Source of the DNA: Halomonas chromatireducens
GTDB taxonomy: Bacteria; Pseudomonadota; Gammaproteobacteria; Pseudomonadales; Halomonadaceae
Assembly (NCBI RefSeq): GCF_001545155.1
Contig: NZ_CP014226.1
Span: 2,392,931 to 2,456,930, forward strand
Direction: 5' to 3'
DNA length: 64,000 nt
Positions 38,578 through 48,794 of this stretch are shown here, piece by piece; position 1 is the stretch's first letter, and every line of letters begins with the position of its first letter. The position numbers were made by a program, and so were the translations under genes. The notes under the pieces were generated by a model. It was given only the letters and a program-made list of their open reading frames with translations, searched no databases and was not told the DNA's origin.

Positions 38578-40410
38578 CTACTCGACGGTAACCGACTTGG
38601 CCAGGTTACGCGGCTGGTCGACGTCGGTGCCCTTGAGTACCGCCACGTGGTAGCTCAGCAGCTGCAGCGGAATGGTATAGAGAATCGGTGCCAGGGCATC
38701 ATGCACATGGGGCAGCCTGAGCACGCGCATGCCCTCTTCCTCTTCCAGCCCCACCGCTTCGTCGGCAAAGACGAACAGCTCGCCGCCACGGGCTCGCACT
38801 TCCTGGAGATTGGACTTCAACTTGTCGAGCAGTTCGTCGTTGGGGGCCACCGAGATGACCGGCATCTCGCTATCCACCAGGGCAAGGGGCCCGTGCTTGA
38901 GCTCACCGGCGGGATAGGCCTCGGCATGGATATAGGAGATCTCCTTGAGCTTCAGGGCGCCTTCCAGTGCAATGGGGAAATGCACGCCCCGGCCAAGAAA
39001 GAGCGCATGATTCTTCTCGGCAAAGGCCATCGACAGCGTCTCGATCTCGCCATCCAGTTTCAACACCTGCGACACCAGCCGCGGCAGGCCGCGCAGCCCG
39101 GCCACCAGCTCTGCCTGGAGATCGGAGGAAAGCCCCTTGATTCGACCCAGTGCCAGGGTCAACAGCATCAGGCCGGTGAGCTGGGTGGTGAACGCCTTGG
39201 TCGAGGCCACGCCGATCTCCGGTCCGGCCTGGGTCATCAGAGTCAGATCGGATTCACGCACCAGCGAACTGCCCGGCACGTTACAGATCGCCAGGCTGCC
39301 CAGATAGCCCTGCTCGCGGGCAAAGCGCAGCGCGGCCAGGGTGTCGGCGGTCTCGCCGGACTGTGACAGCGTCACGAAGAGGGTGCCTTCGGGCACGACC
39401 ACCGTCCGGTAACGATACTCGGAGGCCCCCTCGACCTGGGCGGGAATCCCGGCATAGCGCTCAAGCCAATAGCGCGCCACCATCCCGGCATGGTAGCTGG
39501 TACCACAGGCCACGATATGGATCTGCCGGACACGCGCGAACAGCGCTTCGGCTCCGGGTCCGAAACTCTCCACCAGTACCGACTTGTCGCCCAGCCGGCC
39601 TTCCAGCGCCGCGGCGATCACCGACGGCTGCTCGAAGATCTCCTTCTGCATGAAGTGGCGGTAGTCACCCTTGCTGGCGGCGCCATCGGCGTGTTCGAAC
39701 GTCTGGATCTCCCGCGCGGCCGGCCGTCCGGCTTCATCGACGACCTCTACGTGGCCACCCTCGGAAAGGCGAACGACATCGCCCTCCTGCAGATAGATGA
39801 AGCGGTCGGTGACCTGCAGCAGGGCCAGCGGGTCGGACCCCAGGAAGGCCTCGTCGATACCCACCCCCACCACCAGAGGACTGCCTTTGCGCGCGCCGAC
39901 GATGACGTCGGGCTCATCGGCATGTACTACAGCCAGGGCATAGGCGCCTTCCAGCCGCTTCAGCACCCGCTGAACCGATGCCAGCAGGCCGTCGCCAAGA
40001 CGATACTCACGCTCCAGCAGGTGGGCCACCACTTCGGTGTCGGTCTGCGACACGAAGACATAGCCGGCGTCCTGGAGCTCGTGTCGCAGCACCTCGTGGT
40101 TCTCGATGATGCCGTTATGCACCACCGCCAGCCGATCCCCCGAGGCGTGCGGGTGTGCATTGGCCTCACTGGGCTTGCCGTGGGTGGCCCAGCGGGTGTG
40201 AGCGATGCCACAGTGACCGGGCAGCGGTTCGGCGACAAGCCGCTGTTCCAGTGCGGCTACCTTGCCCAGCGCCCGGCAGCGCTGCAGCCCCGCCGAGGCA
40301 AGCACTGCCATGCCGGCCGAGTCGTAGCCGCGATACTCCAGGCGCCGCAGCCCCTCGAGCAAGATATTCTGCACATTGCGCTGGGCAACGGCGCCAACGA
40401 TTCCACACAT
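38578..40410 (-). CDS. glmS: Glutamine-fructose-6-phosphate aminotransferase
   Basis: The 610-residue protein starts [20 protein letters not shown], where Cys2 is the glutaminase nucleophile, and shows [17 protein letters not shown]. Two SIS domains follow ([30 protein letters not shown]) and the C-terminus ends LAKSVTVE, which closes the fructose-6-phosphate channel. It makes glucosamine-6-phosphate for peptidoglycan and LPS. It lies 10 bases after glmU in the same orientation, so they form an operon. No glmS ribozyme is seen, as expected for gammaproteobacteria, where small RNAs control it. ATG at 40410 is fixed by the Cys2 position. Confidence 0.96.
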   Translation of the reverse strand: MCGIVGAVAQRNVQNILLEGLRRLEYRGYDSAGMAVLASAGLQRCRALGKVAALEQRLVAEPLPGHCGIAHTRWATHGKPSEANAHPHASGDRLAVVHNGIIENHEVLRHELQDAGYVFVSQTDTEVVAHLLEREYRLGDGLLASVQRVLKRLEGAYALAVVHADEPDVIVGARKGSPLVVGVGIDEAFLGSDPLALLQVTDRFIYLQEGDVVRLSEGGHVEVVDEAGRPAAREIQTFEHADGAASKGDYRHFMQKEIFEQPSVIAAALEGRLGDKSVLVESFGPGAEALFARVRQIHIVACGTSYHAGMVARYWLERYAGIPAQVEGASEYRYRTVVVPEGTLFVTLSQSGETADTLAALRFAREQGYLGSLAICNVPGSSLVRESDLTLMTQAGPEIGVASTKAFTTQLTGLMLLTLALGRIKGLSSDLQAELVAGLRGLPRLVSQVLKLDGEIETLSMAFAEKNHALFLGRGVHFPIALEGALKLKEISYIHAEAYPAGELKHGPLALVDSEMPVISVAPNDELLDKLKSNLQEVRARGGELFVFADEAVGLEEEEGMRVLRLPHVHDALAPILYTIPLQLLSYHVAVLKGTDVDQPRNLAKSVTVE

Positions 40411-40420
40411 CGCGCTCTCC

Positions 40421-41788
40421 TCAGTAATCCTTTGCCTTGGTGGGCCGCGGCCAGTCCGCCTTGGCGATCTGCCGGCCTCGGGAGACCGCCAGCGCATGGT
40501 CGGCCACGTCCTTGCTGATCGTCGACCCCGCCCCCACGGTGGCACCACGACCCACGCTGAGCGGGGCCACCAGGGCGGTATTGGAGCCGATGAAAGCACC
40601 ATCGCCGATCTCGGTGCGATGCTTGTTGGCGCCGTCGTAATTGCAGGTGATGGTACCGGCACCGACGTTGACGTTGCGGCCCAGTCGAGCGTCTCCCACA
40701 TAGCTCAGGTGGTTGATCTTGCTATCCTCGCCCACCTCGACGTTCTTGGTCTCGACGAAATTTCCCACCTTGGCACCCACCGCCAGACGCGAACCGGGGC
40801 GCAGCCGGGCGAAGGGCCCGATACGGTTGCGGCCGGCGATCACGGCCCCATCGATGACACTATGGGCCTCGATCACCGATTCGGCACCGATATGGCTGTC
40901 GCGAATCACGCAGTGGGGGCCAATGCGAACACCTTCACCGAGCTCGACCTCGCCCTCGAAGACACAGCCCACGTCGATCTCCACGTCGTGGCCGCAGGTC
41001 AGACGACCGCGCACATCGAGCCGCGCCGGATCGAGCAGGGCCACGCCCTGGAGCATCAGCTGCTCGGCGATGCGGGCCTGGTGTGCGCGCTCGAGCCGCG
41101 ACATCTGCAGGCGGTTGTTGACTCCTTCCACCTCCAGCGGGTCGTCGGGCTGTGCGGTGGCGATCGCCACACCGTCGGCCGCCGCCATGGCAATGACATC
41201 GGTCAGGTAATACTCGCCCTGGGCGTTGTCGGCAGAGAGCCGCGGCAGCCAGCGGCGCAGCTGGGCGGCGGTCATGGCCATGATACCGGTATTGCATTCG
41301 CGCACCGCCAGCTCCCGCTCGCTGGCATCCTTCTGCTCGACAATTGCCACGACCTCACCAGCATCGTTGCGCAGGATGCGTCCATAGCCATTGGGATCGT
41401 CAAGGGTCACGCTAAGCAGGCCCATGCGTGACTCGGTGACCTGATCGAGCAGTGCCGACAGGGTGTCGCGACGAATCAGCGGCACGTCGCCATAAAGCAC
41501 CAGTACCTTGCCCTGGCCGAGGCCATCGAGCGCTTGGGCCACCGCATGGCCAGTGCCCTTCTGCTCCGCCTGCAGCGCAAAGCGTATCGGATACTCGCCG
41601 AGTGCCTGACGCACCCGGTCCGCCCCGTGACCGACCACGACATGCGTCCGGTCTGCCTCGAGTCGACGGGCGGTATCGAGGACATGAGACACCATCGGCT
41701 TGCCAGCCAGGCGGTGCAGTACCTTGGGCAGCTGCGAGCGCATTCGCGTCCCTTGCCCGGCGGCCAGAATCACCACGTCGAGGCTCAT
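40421..41788 (-). CDS. glmU: Bifunctional GlmU (UDP-GlcNAc synthesis)
   Basis: The 455-residue protein starts [22 protein letters not shown] (uridyltransferase nucleotide loop) and ends with a left-handed beta-helix of hexapeptide repeats with the acetyltransferase residues ([31 protein letters not shown]). It acetylates glucosamine-1-phosphate and then joins it to UTP. It precedes glmS in an operon, the reverse of some species but with the same logic. Length is typical (about 456). Confidence 0.96.
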   Translation of the reverse strand: MSLDVVILAAGQGTRMRSQLPKVLHRLAGKPMVSHVLDTARRLEADRTHVVVGHGADRVRQALGEYPIRFALQAEQKGTGHAVAQALDGLGQGKVLVLYGDVPLIRRDTLSALLDQVTESRMGLLSVTLDDPNGYGRILRNDAGEVVAIVEQKDASERELAVRECNTGIMAMTAAQLRRWLPRLSADNAQGEYYLTDVIAMAAADGVAIATAQPDDPLEVEGVNNRLQMSRLERAHQARIAEQLMLQGVALLDPARLDVRGRLTCGHDVEIDVGCVFEGEVELGEGVRIGPHCVIRDSHIGAESVIEAHSVIDGAVIAGRNRIGPFARLRPGSRLAVGAKVGNFVETKNVEVGEDSKINHLSYVGDARLGRNVNVGAGTITCNYDGANKHRTEIGDGAFIGSNTALVAPLSVGRGATVGAGSTISKDVADHALAVSRGRQIAKADWPRPTKAKDY

Positions 41789-41867
41789 CTTGACTCCTTT
41801 TCCTTGGTTTATTGCGTGTCACGATAGTGTAACCGCCGACAGCTTTCGGTGCCGCCCGGTTTGCCTT

Positions 41868-42929
41868 TCAGCGAACCTCGATTTCCAATTCATCCATCTT
41901 CGACTGGCCAAAGTGGTCAGCAAAGGCAGGCGTGGCCACGCTGGCCCATCCGTTCTCCTCACGGATCAGCATCAATACCTTGAGATCCTGGTTCCGAGCC
42001 AGCGCCAGGCCCTCTTCGTCGCCCAGTACCATCAGCGCGGTTGCCCAGGCATCCGCCCAGGCGTTGGAAGGATGCGCAACGGTGACCGATGCCAAGCGAT
42101 GATCGATGGGCCGTCCGGATCGCGGATCGAGAGTATGCGAGTAGCGCCGTCCCTCCTCCTCGAAGTAGTTGCGATAGTCACCCGAGGTGGCCACCGAGAT
42201 CGTCTCCAGCGGCAGGATATGCTGCGCCTCCTGGCGATCATCCAGCGGCGCCTCGATACCGATACGCCAGGGCTGGCTCTCGATATCGCGGTAGCCACGC
42301 ACGATCAGGTCGCCGCCAAGGTTGACCAGATAATGTTCGATGCCCTGGCCATCCAGATAGGCCCCCACCCGATCGGTGCCATGCCCCTTGGCCACCCCAC
42401 CGAGATCCACCAATACATCTCGCAGTCGCCGTGCCTGCAGGCCGTTCTCGTCAATCTCGATGCTGTCAGGCCCGACCTCGGCCAGGCGTTCGTTCAGCGT
42501 TGCTTCATCCGGTACCTGCCGGGGGCGCGCCTCGGAGCCGAAGCTCCAAAGGTTGACCAGCCCGCCGATCGTTACATCGAAGGCACCGCCGCTGGCTTCG
42601 GCCACCGATTGGCTTATTGCAAGCACCTCGATCAGTTCATCGGAGAGCGGTTGCCATTCCCCCACCGGCGACTGGTTGAAGGCCATCAGCTCCGAATCGT
42701 CTCGGTAGATCGACATGGCGGCATCCACATCCTCGAGCACCTCGACCAATCCCTCCTCGAGCCGCTGAGCCTCTCCTTGAGTCAGGGCGTCGGCGATCGT
42801 AACCTGATAGAAGGAGCCGAAAATGGCACCTTCGAGCTGCACCGGCGACTCCAGGGGGCGGTCACCTTCCGAGCAGCCCATCAACAGCAGCAGCACCGCA
42901 GAGGCAAGAAGGGGGGAAAGTCGGCTCAT
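41868..42929 (-). CDS. apbE: FAD:protein FMN transferase (ApbE lipoprotein)
   Basis: The 353-residue protein has a lipobox LLLLMGCS with the lipid-bearing Cys19. It continues with the ApbE fold: AMSIYRDDSELMAFN, VDLGGVAKGHGTDRVGAYL, and IDHRLASVTVAHPSNAWADAWATALMVLG, which holds the Mg-binding residues. ApbE attaches FMN to Thr/Ser of Nqr/Rnf and related proteins on the periplasmic side. No Nqr genes are in the window. It lies between uppP and glmU on the same strand. Confidence 0.9.
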   Translation of the reverse strand: MSRLSPLLASAVLLLLMGCSEGDRPLESPVQLEGAIFGSFYQVTIADALTQGEAQRLEEGLVEVLEDVDAAMSIYRDDSELMAFNQSPVGEWQPLSDELIEVLAISQSVAEASGGAFDVTIGGLVNLWSFGSEARPRQVPDEATLNERLAEVGPDSIEIDENGLQARRLRDVLVDLGGVAKGHGTDRVGAYLDGQGIEHYLVNLGGDLIVRGYRDIESQPWRIGIEAPLDDRQEAQHILPLETISVATSGDYRNYFEEEGRRYSHTLDPRSGRPIDHRLASVTVAHPSNAWADAWATALMVLGDEEGLALARNQDLKVLMLIREENGWASVATPAFADHFGQSKMDELEIEVR

Positions 42930-42973
42930 GATGATGAAGCTCTCCTCGAGAACAGCTGTGTTTCGCCTTGCGG

Positions 42974-43771
42974 CTACCAGAAGATCCATAGCAGCCAGAG
43001 GCCCAGAATGACGCGATAGACCACAAAGGGCTGCATACCGATCCGTTTGATGAACGCCAGAAAGTAATGAATACAGACATAGGCGCTGATACCGGATATT
43101 ACCGCTCCCACCAGCAAAGCAGAAACCGCAATGGGTTCGGGATCCTGGATCAGTCCGAATATCTCGAGACCACCGGCCAGCACGATAACCGGAATCGACA
43201 TCAGAAAGGAGAAACGTGCCGCACCCTCCCGGCTCATTCCCAGCAGCAGGGCTGCGGTAATGGTGATACCCGAGCGCGAGGTGCCGGGAATCAGCGCCAG
43301 CGCCTGGGCCCCGCCTATCAGGAGTGCATCCTTCAGTGTGAGTTGGTACTCACTTCGCCCCGCACGGCGCTTCCAGTCAGCATAACCCAACAGGAGACCG
43401 AAGCCGATCAGGCTCATGCCGATCACCAGCGGGGAACGCATCACGGTTTCGATGGGGGTCTTGAAAATCAGGGCGGCAAGCCCGACGGGGAAGGTAGCCA
43501 GCATCACCCAGCCTGCCAGGCGCCCATCCGCATCCATGCCACGGCCGCGAGCGTAGCTCATCAGGCTCTGGCCCATACGTAACAGATCATGGCGGAAATA
43601 GCCCACCACCGCCGCCAGGCTACCGATGTGCAGGGCCACATCGAAGGCCAGCCCCTGATCCTCCCACTGGGTCAGCACGGGTACCAGCACCAGGTGGGCG
43701 GAGCTGGAGATCGGCAGGAACTCGGTCAATCCCTGAACGAGGGCAAGTATCGCAACCTGAAGCCAATCCAT
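42974..43771 (-). CDS. uppP: Undecaprenyl-diphosphatase UppP (BacA)
   Basis: The 265-residue membrane protein has LALVQGLTEFLPISSSAHL and IPGTSRSGITI, the two catalytic motifs of UppP. It removes phosphate from undecaprenyl diphosphate to recycle the cell-wall lipid carrier and gives bacitracin tolerance. ATG at 43771 aligns with the family start. It precedes apbE on the same strand with a 44-base gap. The PAP2 protein at 37933 is a second, structurally different enzyme for the same job. Confidence 0.94.
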   Translation of the reverse strand: MDWLQVAILALVQGLTEFLPISSSAHLVLVPVLTQWEDQGLAFDVALHIGSLAAVVGYFRHDLLRMGQSLMSYARGRGMDADGRLAGWVMLATFPVGLAALIFKTPIETVMRSPLVIGMSLIGFGLLLGYADWKRRAGRSEYQLTLKDALLIGGAQALALIPGTSRSGITITAALLLGMSREGAARFSFLMSIPVIVLAGGLEIFGLIQDPEPIAVSALLVGAVISGISAYVCIHYFLAFIKRIGMQPFVVYRVILGLWLLWIFW

Positions 43772-43911
43772 ATGGCAGTCTCCTGACTGGAGCGTCGTCA
43801 GCAACATCTCGGCAGTCCGAATTGGCCGGTTTGACAAACAAGATTACGCGAAATGCACTGAAAGGTCAGGTGAGAAAGGATAAGCCGGGGAACGGCGACT
43901 GTAGCGAACAA

Positions 43912-43936
43912 GGCAGGAGGGTAACACCCTCCTGCC
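43912..43936 (-). terminator. Terminator of the DUF2189 gene
   Basis: GGCAGGAGGGT and its perfect complement form an 11-bp stem with a 3-base loop, 10 bases after the gene's stop. On the minus strand it is followed by TTGTTCGC, a weak T-rich tail. Confidence 0.6.
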
Positions 43937-43946
43937 CAAGTGCTGA

Positions 43947-44762
43947 TCAGCTGGCAACCTTCTCCACGGGTTCACAACGTACCAGGTCCTCATAGGCATG
44001 CCAGCTGGCGTGCCCCAGAACCGGCAGGATCAGGGCCAAGCCGATATAGAAGGTCAGCACCCCGACCAGCACGCAGCCGGTCAGTATCGCGGCCCACAGC
44101 AGCATAGGGCGAAAGTTTCTTGCCACTGAGCGCACACTCGCCTCGATGCCTTCCATGAAGGTCAATTCCTGATCCATCAACGTGGGGATAGCGACCACGC
44201 TGATGCTAAAGGCACCGAAAGCCAGCACGGCGCCCACGCCCGTACCAACCAGGATCAAGCCCAGCCCTTGCGGTGTGGTCAGCAGCGATGCATAGAGCGC
44301 CGCGGGTCCGGGCGCCTCGAAGCCATAGAACAGCGCGAAGAGCAAGGTGGCCAGACGAATCCAGGCGAGAAAGAAGATCATCATCATCACACCCATCATC
44401 GCCAGTTGGCCGGCGTGGGGCCGCCAGGCGCTGAAGGCGTCACCCAGATGGGGAGTGCGATTGGCCTCGATTGCCCGGCTGATACCATAGGATCCCACCG
44501 CCACCAGCGGTCCGAGGAACATGAAGCCGGCGGCCATAGGCAGCAACCAGTGCCACAGATCGAGCATCACGGCACCCAGGGTCACGGCGATACTCAGCCC
44601 GACCCAGAACATGCCATAGGCAAGACTTACCGCCGTGGCCTGGCGAAAATCCTCAAAGCCGGCGGCCAGCCAGGCCCTGGGCCTGTCCATGCCAATCGGG
44701 TTGATGGTGATCTTCACCGTGGGCACCGATGCCTGCCCCGTGGATCTTGTTGTTGCATTCAT
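43947..44762 (-). CDS. DUF2189 family membrane protein
   Basis: The roughly 271-residue protein has about six hydrophobic helices and begins with the DUF2189-like block DRPRAWLAAGFEDFRQ-TAVSLAYG. No function is known for the family. GGGG lies 8 bases before the start at 44762, which is why this ATG is chosen over the one at 44768. It is probably monocistronic, followed by a terminator. Confidence 0.7.
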   Translation of the reverse strand: MNATTRSTGQASVPTVKITINPIGMDRPRAWLAAGFEDFRQATAVSLAYGMFWVGLSIAVTLGAVMLDLWHWLLPMAAGFMFLGPLVAVGSYGISRAIEANRTPHLGDAFSAWRPHAGQLAMMGVMMMIFFLAWIRLATLLFALFYGFEAPGPAALYASLLTTPQGLGLILVGTGVGAVLAFGAFSISVVAIPTLMDQELTFMEGIEASVRSVARNFRPMLLWAAILTGCVLVGVLTFYIGLALILPVLGHASWHAYEDLVRCEPVEKVAS

Positions 44763-45012
44763 AGTCATACCCCGTCTGGTCGCCAAGTCATGTGACGAAA
44801 GAGCGCGCCGTTCCGGTTGGGTGACCGGGAGGCGTCTTGTTGTCTTGCTACAGCATTAATGTAGTTGACCTGGCACAAGAGTGCGCCTCGCGACAATCAA
44901 CGTAAAGCCCCATTTTGTCGAATAAAGCTCCCGACTTTTACAGCAATCACAAAAAGGCATAAGATCCTAGCCCTGTCGTTCATGGGGGCATAACGGAATG
45001 CCAAAGCGTTCC

Positions 45013-45041
45013 TTCTGATGGCGTCCGGCCCACAGTAATAT
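45013..45041 (+). promoter_or_regulatory. Predicted promoter of the sulfide oxidation operon
   Basis: TTCTGA (45013-45018) and TAATAT (45036-45041) are 17 bases apart and lie 49 bases before the cytochrome start. The -10 is good and the -35 weak. The rest of 44763-45089 shows no gene. Confidence 0.3.
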
Positions 45042-45089
45042 GCTCGTTTGGCACGACTTCCGACAAGAACTCCGATCAGGAGCCTGACG

Positions 45090-45443
45090 ATGAAACGGGT
45101 TTTCTCTATTGCGTCCTTGCCACTGGTGAGCCTGCTGTTGGTAGGCCTCCCCCTGACCGCCCAGGCCGAAGAGACATTCTCCGACGCCCAGCTCGAGGTG
45201 ATGGCCGGCGGTTGCGCCAGCTGCCATGGCACCGATGGCCGACTGGCGAGCAGCGTACCATCGATTGCCGGACGTCCCGCCGAGGTCCTGACCTCACGGC
45301 TGCTCGACTTCAAGCACGAGCAAGTCGATGAGGTCACGGTAATGGACCGGATCGCCAAGGGTTTCACGGATGCCGAGCTTGAGGCTCTCGCTCGACACTT
45401 TGCCGCCATCGATTTGGAAACCGATAACGAGCTGGAAGAATGA
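45090..45443 (+). CDS. Monohaem cytochrome c (sulfide dehydrogenase subunit, FccA-like)
   Basis: The 117-residue protein has a signal peptide and one haem site CASCH at residues 42-46, then a [21 protein letters not shown] segment like half of cytochrome c4, with the Met probably the sixth haem ligand. It accepts electrons from the next gene's flavoprotein. In classical flavocytochrome c the cytochrome subunit has one or two haems; here one is visible. TCAGGAG upstream of the ATG at 45090 supports the start. Its stop touches the next gene. Confidence 0.8.
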   Translation: MKRVFSIASLPLVSLLLVGLPLTAQAEETFSDAQLEVMAGGCASCHGTDGRLASSVPSIAGRPAEVLTSRLLDFKHEQVDEVTVMDRIAKGFTDAELEALARHFAAIDLETDNELEE

Positions 45444-45454
45444 GGGGGCGCGAC

Positions 45455-46783
45455 ATGAATCATCGCCACAACCGTAGCGGCCTGACCCGCCGTCAGCTGA
45501 TCAAGGGTATCGGTGCCGCATCCCTGCTGCCACTGATGGGCAGCGCTCCCTTCGCCATCGGCGGGCAGAACGCCGGGCGCGTCCTGGTAGTCGGCGGGGG
45601 CTTCGGCGGCGCCACGGCCGCCAAGTATCTCAAGCGGGCCAACCCGGCCATCGAAGTGATCCTGATAGAACCGAACGAAACCTTCTATACCTGCCCGTTC
45701 AGCAACCTGCATCTGGGCGGGCTGCGGCAGATGGACGCCATCGCCCATGGCTACGCGGAGCTGGAAGACCGTTACGGTGTGCGCGTGATCCATGCCACGG
45801 CCGAGGACGTGGACGCCGACGCCCACCAGGTCACCCTTTCGACCGGACGCAAGCTCGACTACGATCGCCTCGTCCTCTCCCCCGGCATCGACATGCGCTG
45901 GAATGCCCTGGAAGGCTACGACGAGGAGGCCGCCGAGAAAGCCCCCCACGCCTGGAAAGCCGGCACCCAGACCGAGCTGCTGCGCAGTCAGCTCGAGGCC
46001 ATGGACGATGGCGGCACCTTTGTCATGGTGGCGCCGGCCAACCCCTTCCGCTGCCCGCCCGGCCCCTATGAACGTGCCAGTCTGGTGGCCAACTATCTGG
46101 CACAGTACAAGCCGAAGTCAAAGGTACTGATCCTCGACGCCAAGGATAACTTCTCCAAGCAGGGGCTGTTCACCGCCGGCTGGGAGCGACTCTACGGCGA
46201 CCGCATCGAGTGGGTGGGGCTATCGAATGACGGCCGGGTAACCCGGGTCGATGCCGACAGGCTCGAGGTCGAGACCGAGTTCGGCACCGTGCATCGCGCC
46301 GATGTACTCAATGTGATCCCGCCGCAGAAAGCCGGCTGGATCGCCGAGCGTGCCGGAGTCACCGACGACTCCGGCTGGGTGCCGGTAAAGGCCGAGACCT
46401 TCGAGTCGCGCCAGGTCGCTGACATTTATGTGGTTGGCGATGCCACGGTGGCGGCGCCGATGCCCAAGTCGGGTTTCTGTGCCAACGGCCAGGCCAAGGT
46501 CGTGGCAGCTGCCATTGCCGCGTCCCTGGAGTCGCGCCCGGCACCTGAGGCCTACTGGACCAATACCTGCTACAGCCTGGTGGGGCCGGAGTACGGCATC
46601 TCGGTGGCCGGTGTCTACCGGGTACAGGATGGGGTGATCGCTGAAGTGGAGGGTGCCGGTGGCCTGAGCCCGGCCGATGCTTCCGACGCCACCCGCGCCC
46701 TGGAAGCAGAGTATGCCGTGGGATGGTACAACGCCATCTGCCAGGACACCTGGGGCACTCCCCTCGGAGGCAGGGCTACCTGA
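45455..46783 (+). CDS. fccB: Flavocytochrome c sulfide dehydrogenase flavoprotein subunit
   Basis: The 442-residue protein has a Tat signal ([17 protein letters not shown]), an FAD fold [17 protein letters not shown] and the FCSD signature [18 protein letters not shown]. The C-terminal FCSD flavin domain has [19 protein letters not shown]. The two cysteines FRC and NTC correspond to the redox disulfide of FccB. It oxidises sulfide to sulfur or polysulfide in the periplasm and passes electrons to the cytochrome gene before it. GGGGG lies before the start at 45455. Relatives of SoxF also fit. Confidence 0.9.
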   Translation: MNHRHNRSGLTRRQLIKGIGAASLLPLMGSAPFAIGGQNAGRVLVVGGGFGGATAAKYLKRANPAIEVILIEPNETFYTCPFSNLHLGGLRQMDAIAHGYAELEDRYGVRVIHATAEDVDADAHQVTLSTGRKLDYDRLVLSPGIDMRWNALEGYDEEAAEKAPHAWKAGTQTELLRSQLEAMDDGGTFVMVAPANPFRCPPGPYERASLVANYLAQYKPKSKVLILDAKDNFSKQGLFTAGWERLYGDRIEWVGLSNDGRVTRVDADRLEVETEFGTVHRADVLNVIPPQKAGWIAERAGVTDDSGWVPVKAETFESRQVADIYVVGDATVAAPMPKSGFCANGQAKVVAAAIAASLESRPAPEAYWTNTCYSLVGPEYGISVAGVYRVQDGVIAEVEGAGGLSPADASDATRALEAEYAVGWYNAICQDTWGTPLGGRAT

Positions 46784-46829
46784 GCGTGACCGGACACCTG
46801 TTCGTCATTGGGACAAGGATACTCTTTGC

Positions 46830-47855
46830 ATGAGCCATACCGAACTGGTCGTCTGGTCAGCTGTGCTGATCGGCCTGTGTTTTGGTGCGGCTGGCCAGGC
46901 CACCGGATTCTGCCTGATGCGTGGCTTGGCCAATAGCTGGACTCTCGGCGACACTCGCAAGCTGCGCAGTTACGTCCTGGCCATGGCGGTGGCGCTGCTG
47001 GGCAGCCAGGCGTTGGTTGCTGCCGGCCTGGTATCACTGGGAGCGTCCCACTATGCCAGCCCGGCCCCCTCCTGGCTGGCCATTCCCCTGGGCGGCGTCC
47101 TGTTCGGCTATGGCATGACCCTGGCCAACGGCTGCGGGGCCCGGGCACTGGTACTGCTGGGCAGCGGCAACCTGCGCAGCTTCGTCGTCCTGACATGCCT
47201 GGGCCTGGCCGCCTACATGGCGCTCTCCGGCGTCCTGGCACCGCTGCGGATCTGGCTGGAAAGCATGACTACACTGGCCCTCCCCGCCCGTGACCTGCCA
47301 GAAGCCATCGGTGTCCCGGCCTGGCTCACGGCACTGGTGCTTGGCGGCATCCTGCTGGCCTGGGTGCTCTCCAGTGCAACGTTTCGCGCCTCGCCCCGGG
47401 ACTGGCTGGGCGGCCTCATCATCGGCCTGCTGGTCCCGGCGGGCTGGTACGCAACCGGCGTTCTCGGTCATGACGACTTCGAACCCGTACGTCTGGCGAG
47501 CCTGACCTTCATCGCCCCCATCGGTGAATCGCTGCAGTACCTGATGCTGTCCACTGGCACCCGGCTCGGTTTCGGCGTCAGCGTTGTGGGTGGCGTGATT
47601 GTCGGCGCCCTGGCCATGGCACTGCTGCGGCGCGACTTTACGCTGCGTGCTTTCGACGGGCCCGGACACATGCTGCGCAGCATGACGGGCGGCGCCTTGA
47701 TGGGCATCGGTGGTGTCATGGCACTGGGCTGCTCCATCGGCCAGGGCCTGTCCGGGCTGTCGACGCTGGCTTTGACCGCCTTTGCCGCCCTGGCAGGTAT
47801 TGTTGCCGGTGCGCGACTGGGGATCGTCGGTCCTCTGGCACTGTCCAAGAATTGA
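46830..47855 (+). CDS. YeeE/YedE family permease (thiosulfate-type sulfur transporter)
   Basis: The 341-residue membrane protein has the YeeE cysteine motifs QATGFCLMRG (near residue 28), ANGCGARALV and ALGCSIGQGLSG. In the thiosulfate transporter YeeE (TsuA) these cysteines relay thiosulfate across the membrane. Here it lies within a sulfide-oxidation operon, so it may import or export thiosulfate or a reactive sulfur species. ATG at 46830 is the likely start. It is 46 bases after fccB. Confidence 0.82.
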   Translation: MSHTELVVWSAVLIGLCFGAAGQATGFCLMRGLANSWTLGDTRKLRSYVLAMAVALLGSQALVAAGLVSLGASHYASPAPSWLAIPLGGVLFGYGMTLANGCGARALVLLGSGNLRSFVVLTCLGLAAYMALSGVLAPLRIWLESMTTLALPARDLPEAIGVPAWLTALVLGGILLAWVLSSATFRASPRDWLGGLIIGLLVPAGWYATGVLGHDDFEPVRLASLTFIAPIGESLQYLMLSTGTRLGFGVSVVGGVIVGALAMALLRRDFTLRAFDGPGHMLRSMTGGALMGIGGVMALGCSIGQGLSGLSTLALTAFAALAGIVAGARLGIVGPLALSKN

Positions 47856-47874
47856 TCGCTTATCGGAGAAAGTC

Positions 47875-48693
47875 ATGCGCCCTGCCCGCCCCACTCATCA
47901 TGACGCTGCTCGCCGTAGACTGTTGCGCGGTATGGTCGCAGCCATTGCCGCTATCGGCCTGGCCACGCCCGCCCTGGCAGAGGGCCCTTGGCAGCGCCTG
48001 GACGCCGCTCGCAGCGTACTGGGTGATGCCGAGCCAAACACCCAGGGGCTGGTACTCGACCTGCCCCATGTCTCGGAAGATGGCGCCTCGGTTGCGCTCA
48101 CGGTCGGTTTCGACGGTGAGCTCGCTGACGATGACTACATATCACGCATCGACCTCTTCGCGACGGCCAATCCCTCGCCCGAGATCGCCACCTTCCATCT
48201 CACGCCCCTGAGCGGCAAACCCGAGATATCCACCCGAGTCAGACTCAACGAAACCCAGCAGGTGATCGCCATCGCCACCAGCCATCAGGGCGAGCGCTTC
48301 GCGACGGCGCGGGAGGTCCGCATCACCGTCAGCGGCTGTCTGATGCGCAATGGCGGCGACCAACCCGAGCCGCTGTCCAACCCTCGGGTGAGCGTTCCCT
48401 CCAGTTTCACCGCGGGCCAGCCCGAGGCGGTGCGTACGCTGATCAACCACCCCATGGAGACCGGCTTGCGTGAGGGCGCCGACGGCGAGGTCGTGCCACG
48501 GCATATCATCGAACGTTTCACCGTGAGCCTGAATGGTGAGACCGCCTTCGAGGCCGAACTGCACCAGTCGATTTCCGCCAGTCCCTACCTGCTGTTCTAT
48601 CTCAGCCCCGATGAGAGCGGTGAAGCGCTCTTCGAATGGCAGGACGATACCGGAAATTCCGCCACCCACGAAGCATCTATACAGGCCGGCTGA
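47875..48693 (+). CDS. Fused SoxYZ-like sulfur carrier
   Basis: The 272-residue protein has a Tat-type signal (RRRLLRGMVAAIAAIG), a SoxY domain (about residues 40-155) and a SoxZ domain (about 165-272) with HPMETGLRE and PYLLFYLSPDESG. SoxY normally holds sulfur on a cysteine in a C-terminal GGCGG arm; here the only candidate is Cys155 in TVSGCLM at the domain junction, followed by a flexible linker. It starts 19 bases after the permease stop. No other sox genes are in the window. It could also be the quinoprotein-dehydrogenase-associated SoxYZ type. Confidence 0.8.
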   Translation: MRPARPTHHDAARRRLLRGMVAAIAAIGLATPALAEGPWQRLDAARSVLGDAEPNTQGLVLDLPHVSEDGASVALTVGFDGELADDDYISRIDLFATANPSPEIATFHLTPLSGKPEISTRVRLNETQQVIAIATSHQGERFATAREVRITVSGCLMRNGGDQPEPLSNPRVSVPSSFTAGQPEAVRTLINHPMETGLREGADGEVVPRHIIERFTVSLNGETAFEAELHQSISASPYLLFYLSPDESGEALFEWQDDTGNSATHEASIQAG

Positions 48694-48730
48694 CCGCCAG
48701 AGACAAACGAGTCCAGCCTCCAGAATCCAG

Positions 48731-48771
48731 AACGCCCCGGCCGATGTTTCGCGGCCGGAGCGTTCCCTTTT
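48731..48771 (+). terminator. Terminator of the sulfide/Sox operon
   Basis: AACGCCCCGGCCG and CGGCCGGAGCGTT (one mismatch) form a 13-bp stem around an 8-base loop, followed by CCCTTTT, 37 bases after the SoxYZ stop. Confidence 0.7.
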
Positions 48772-48794
48772 GCTGCTTACCGATTCCTCGATGC

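Noticed and set aside
40411..40420. glmS ribozyme
   Set aside because: The gap before glmS is only 10 bases, and the ribozyme is typical of Firmicutes.
38578..40701. A longer GlmS start upstream of 40410
   Set aside because: GlmS must start MCGIVG for Cys2 to be the nucleophile; the extension is the antisense of glmU.
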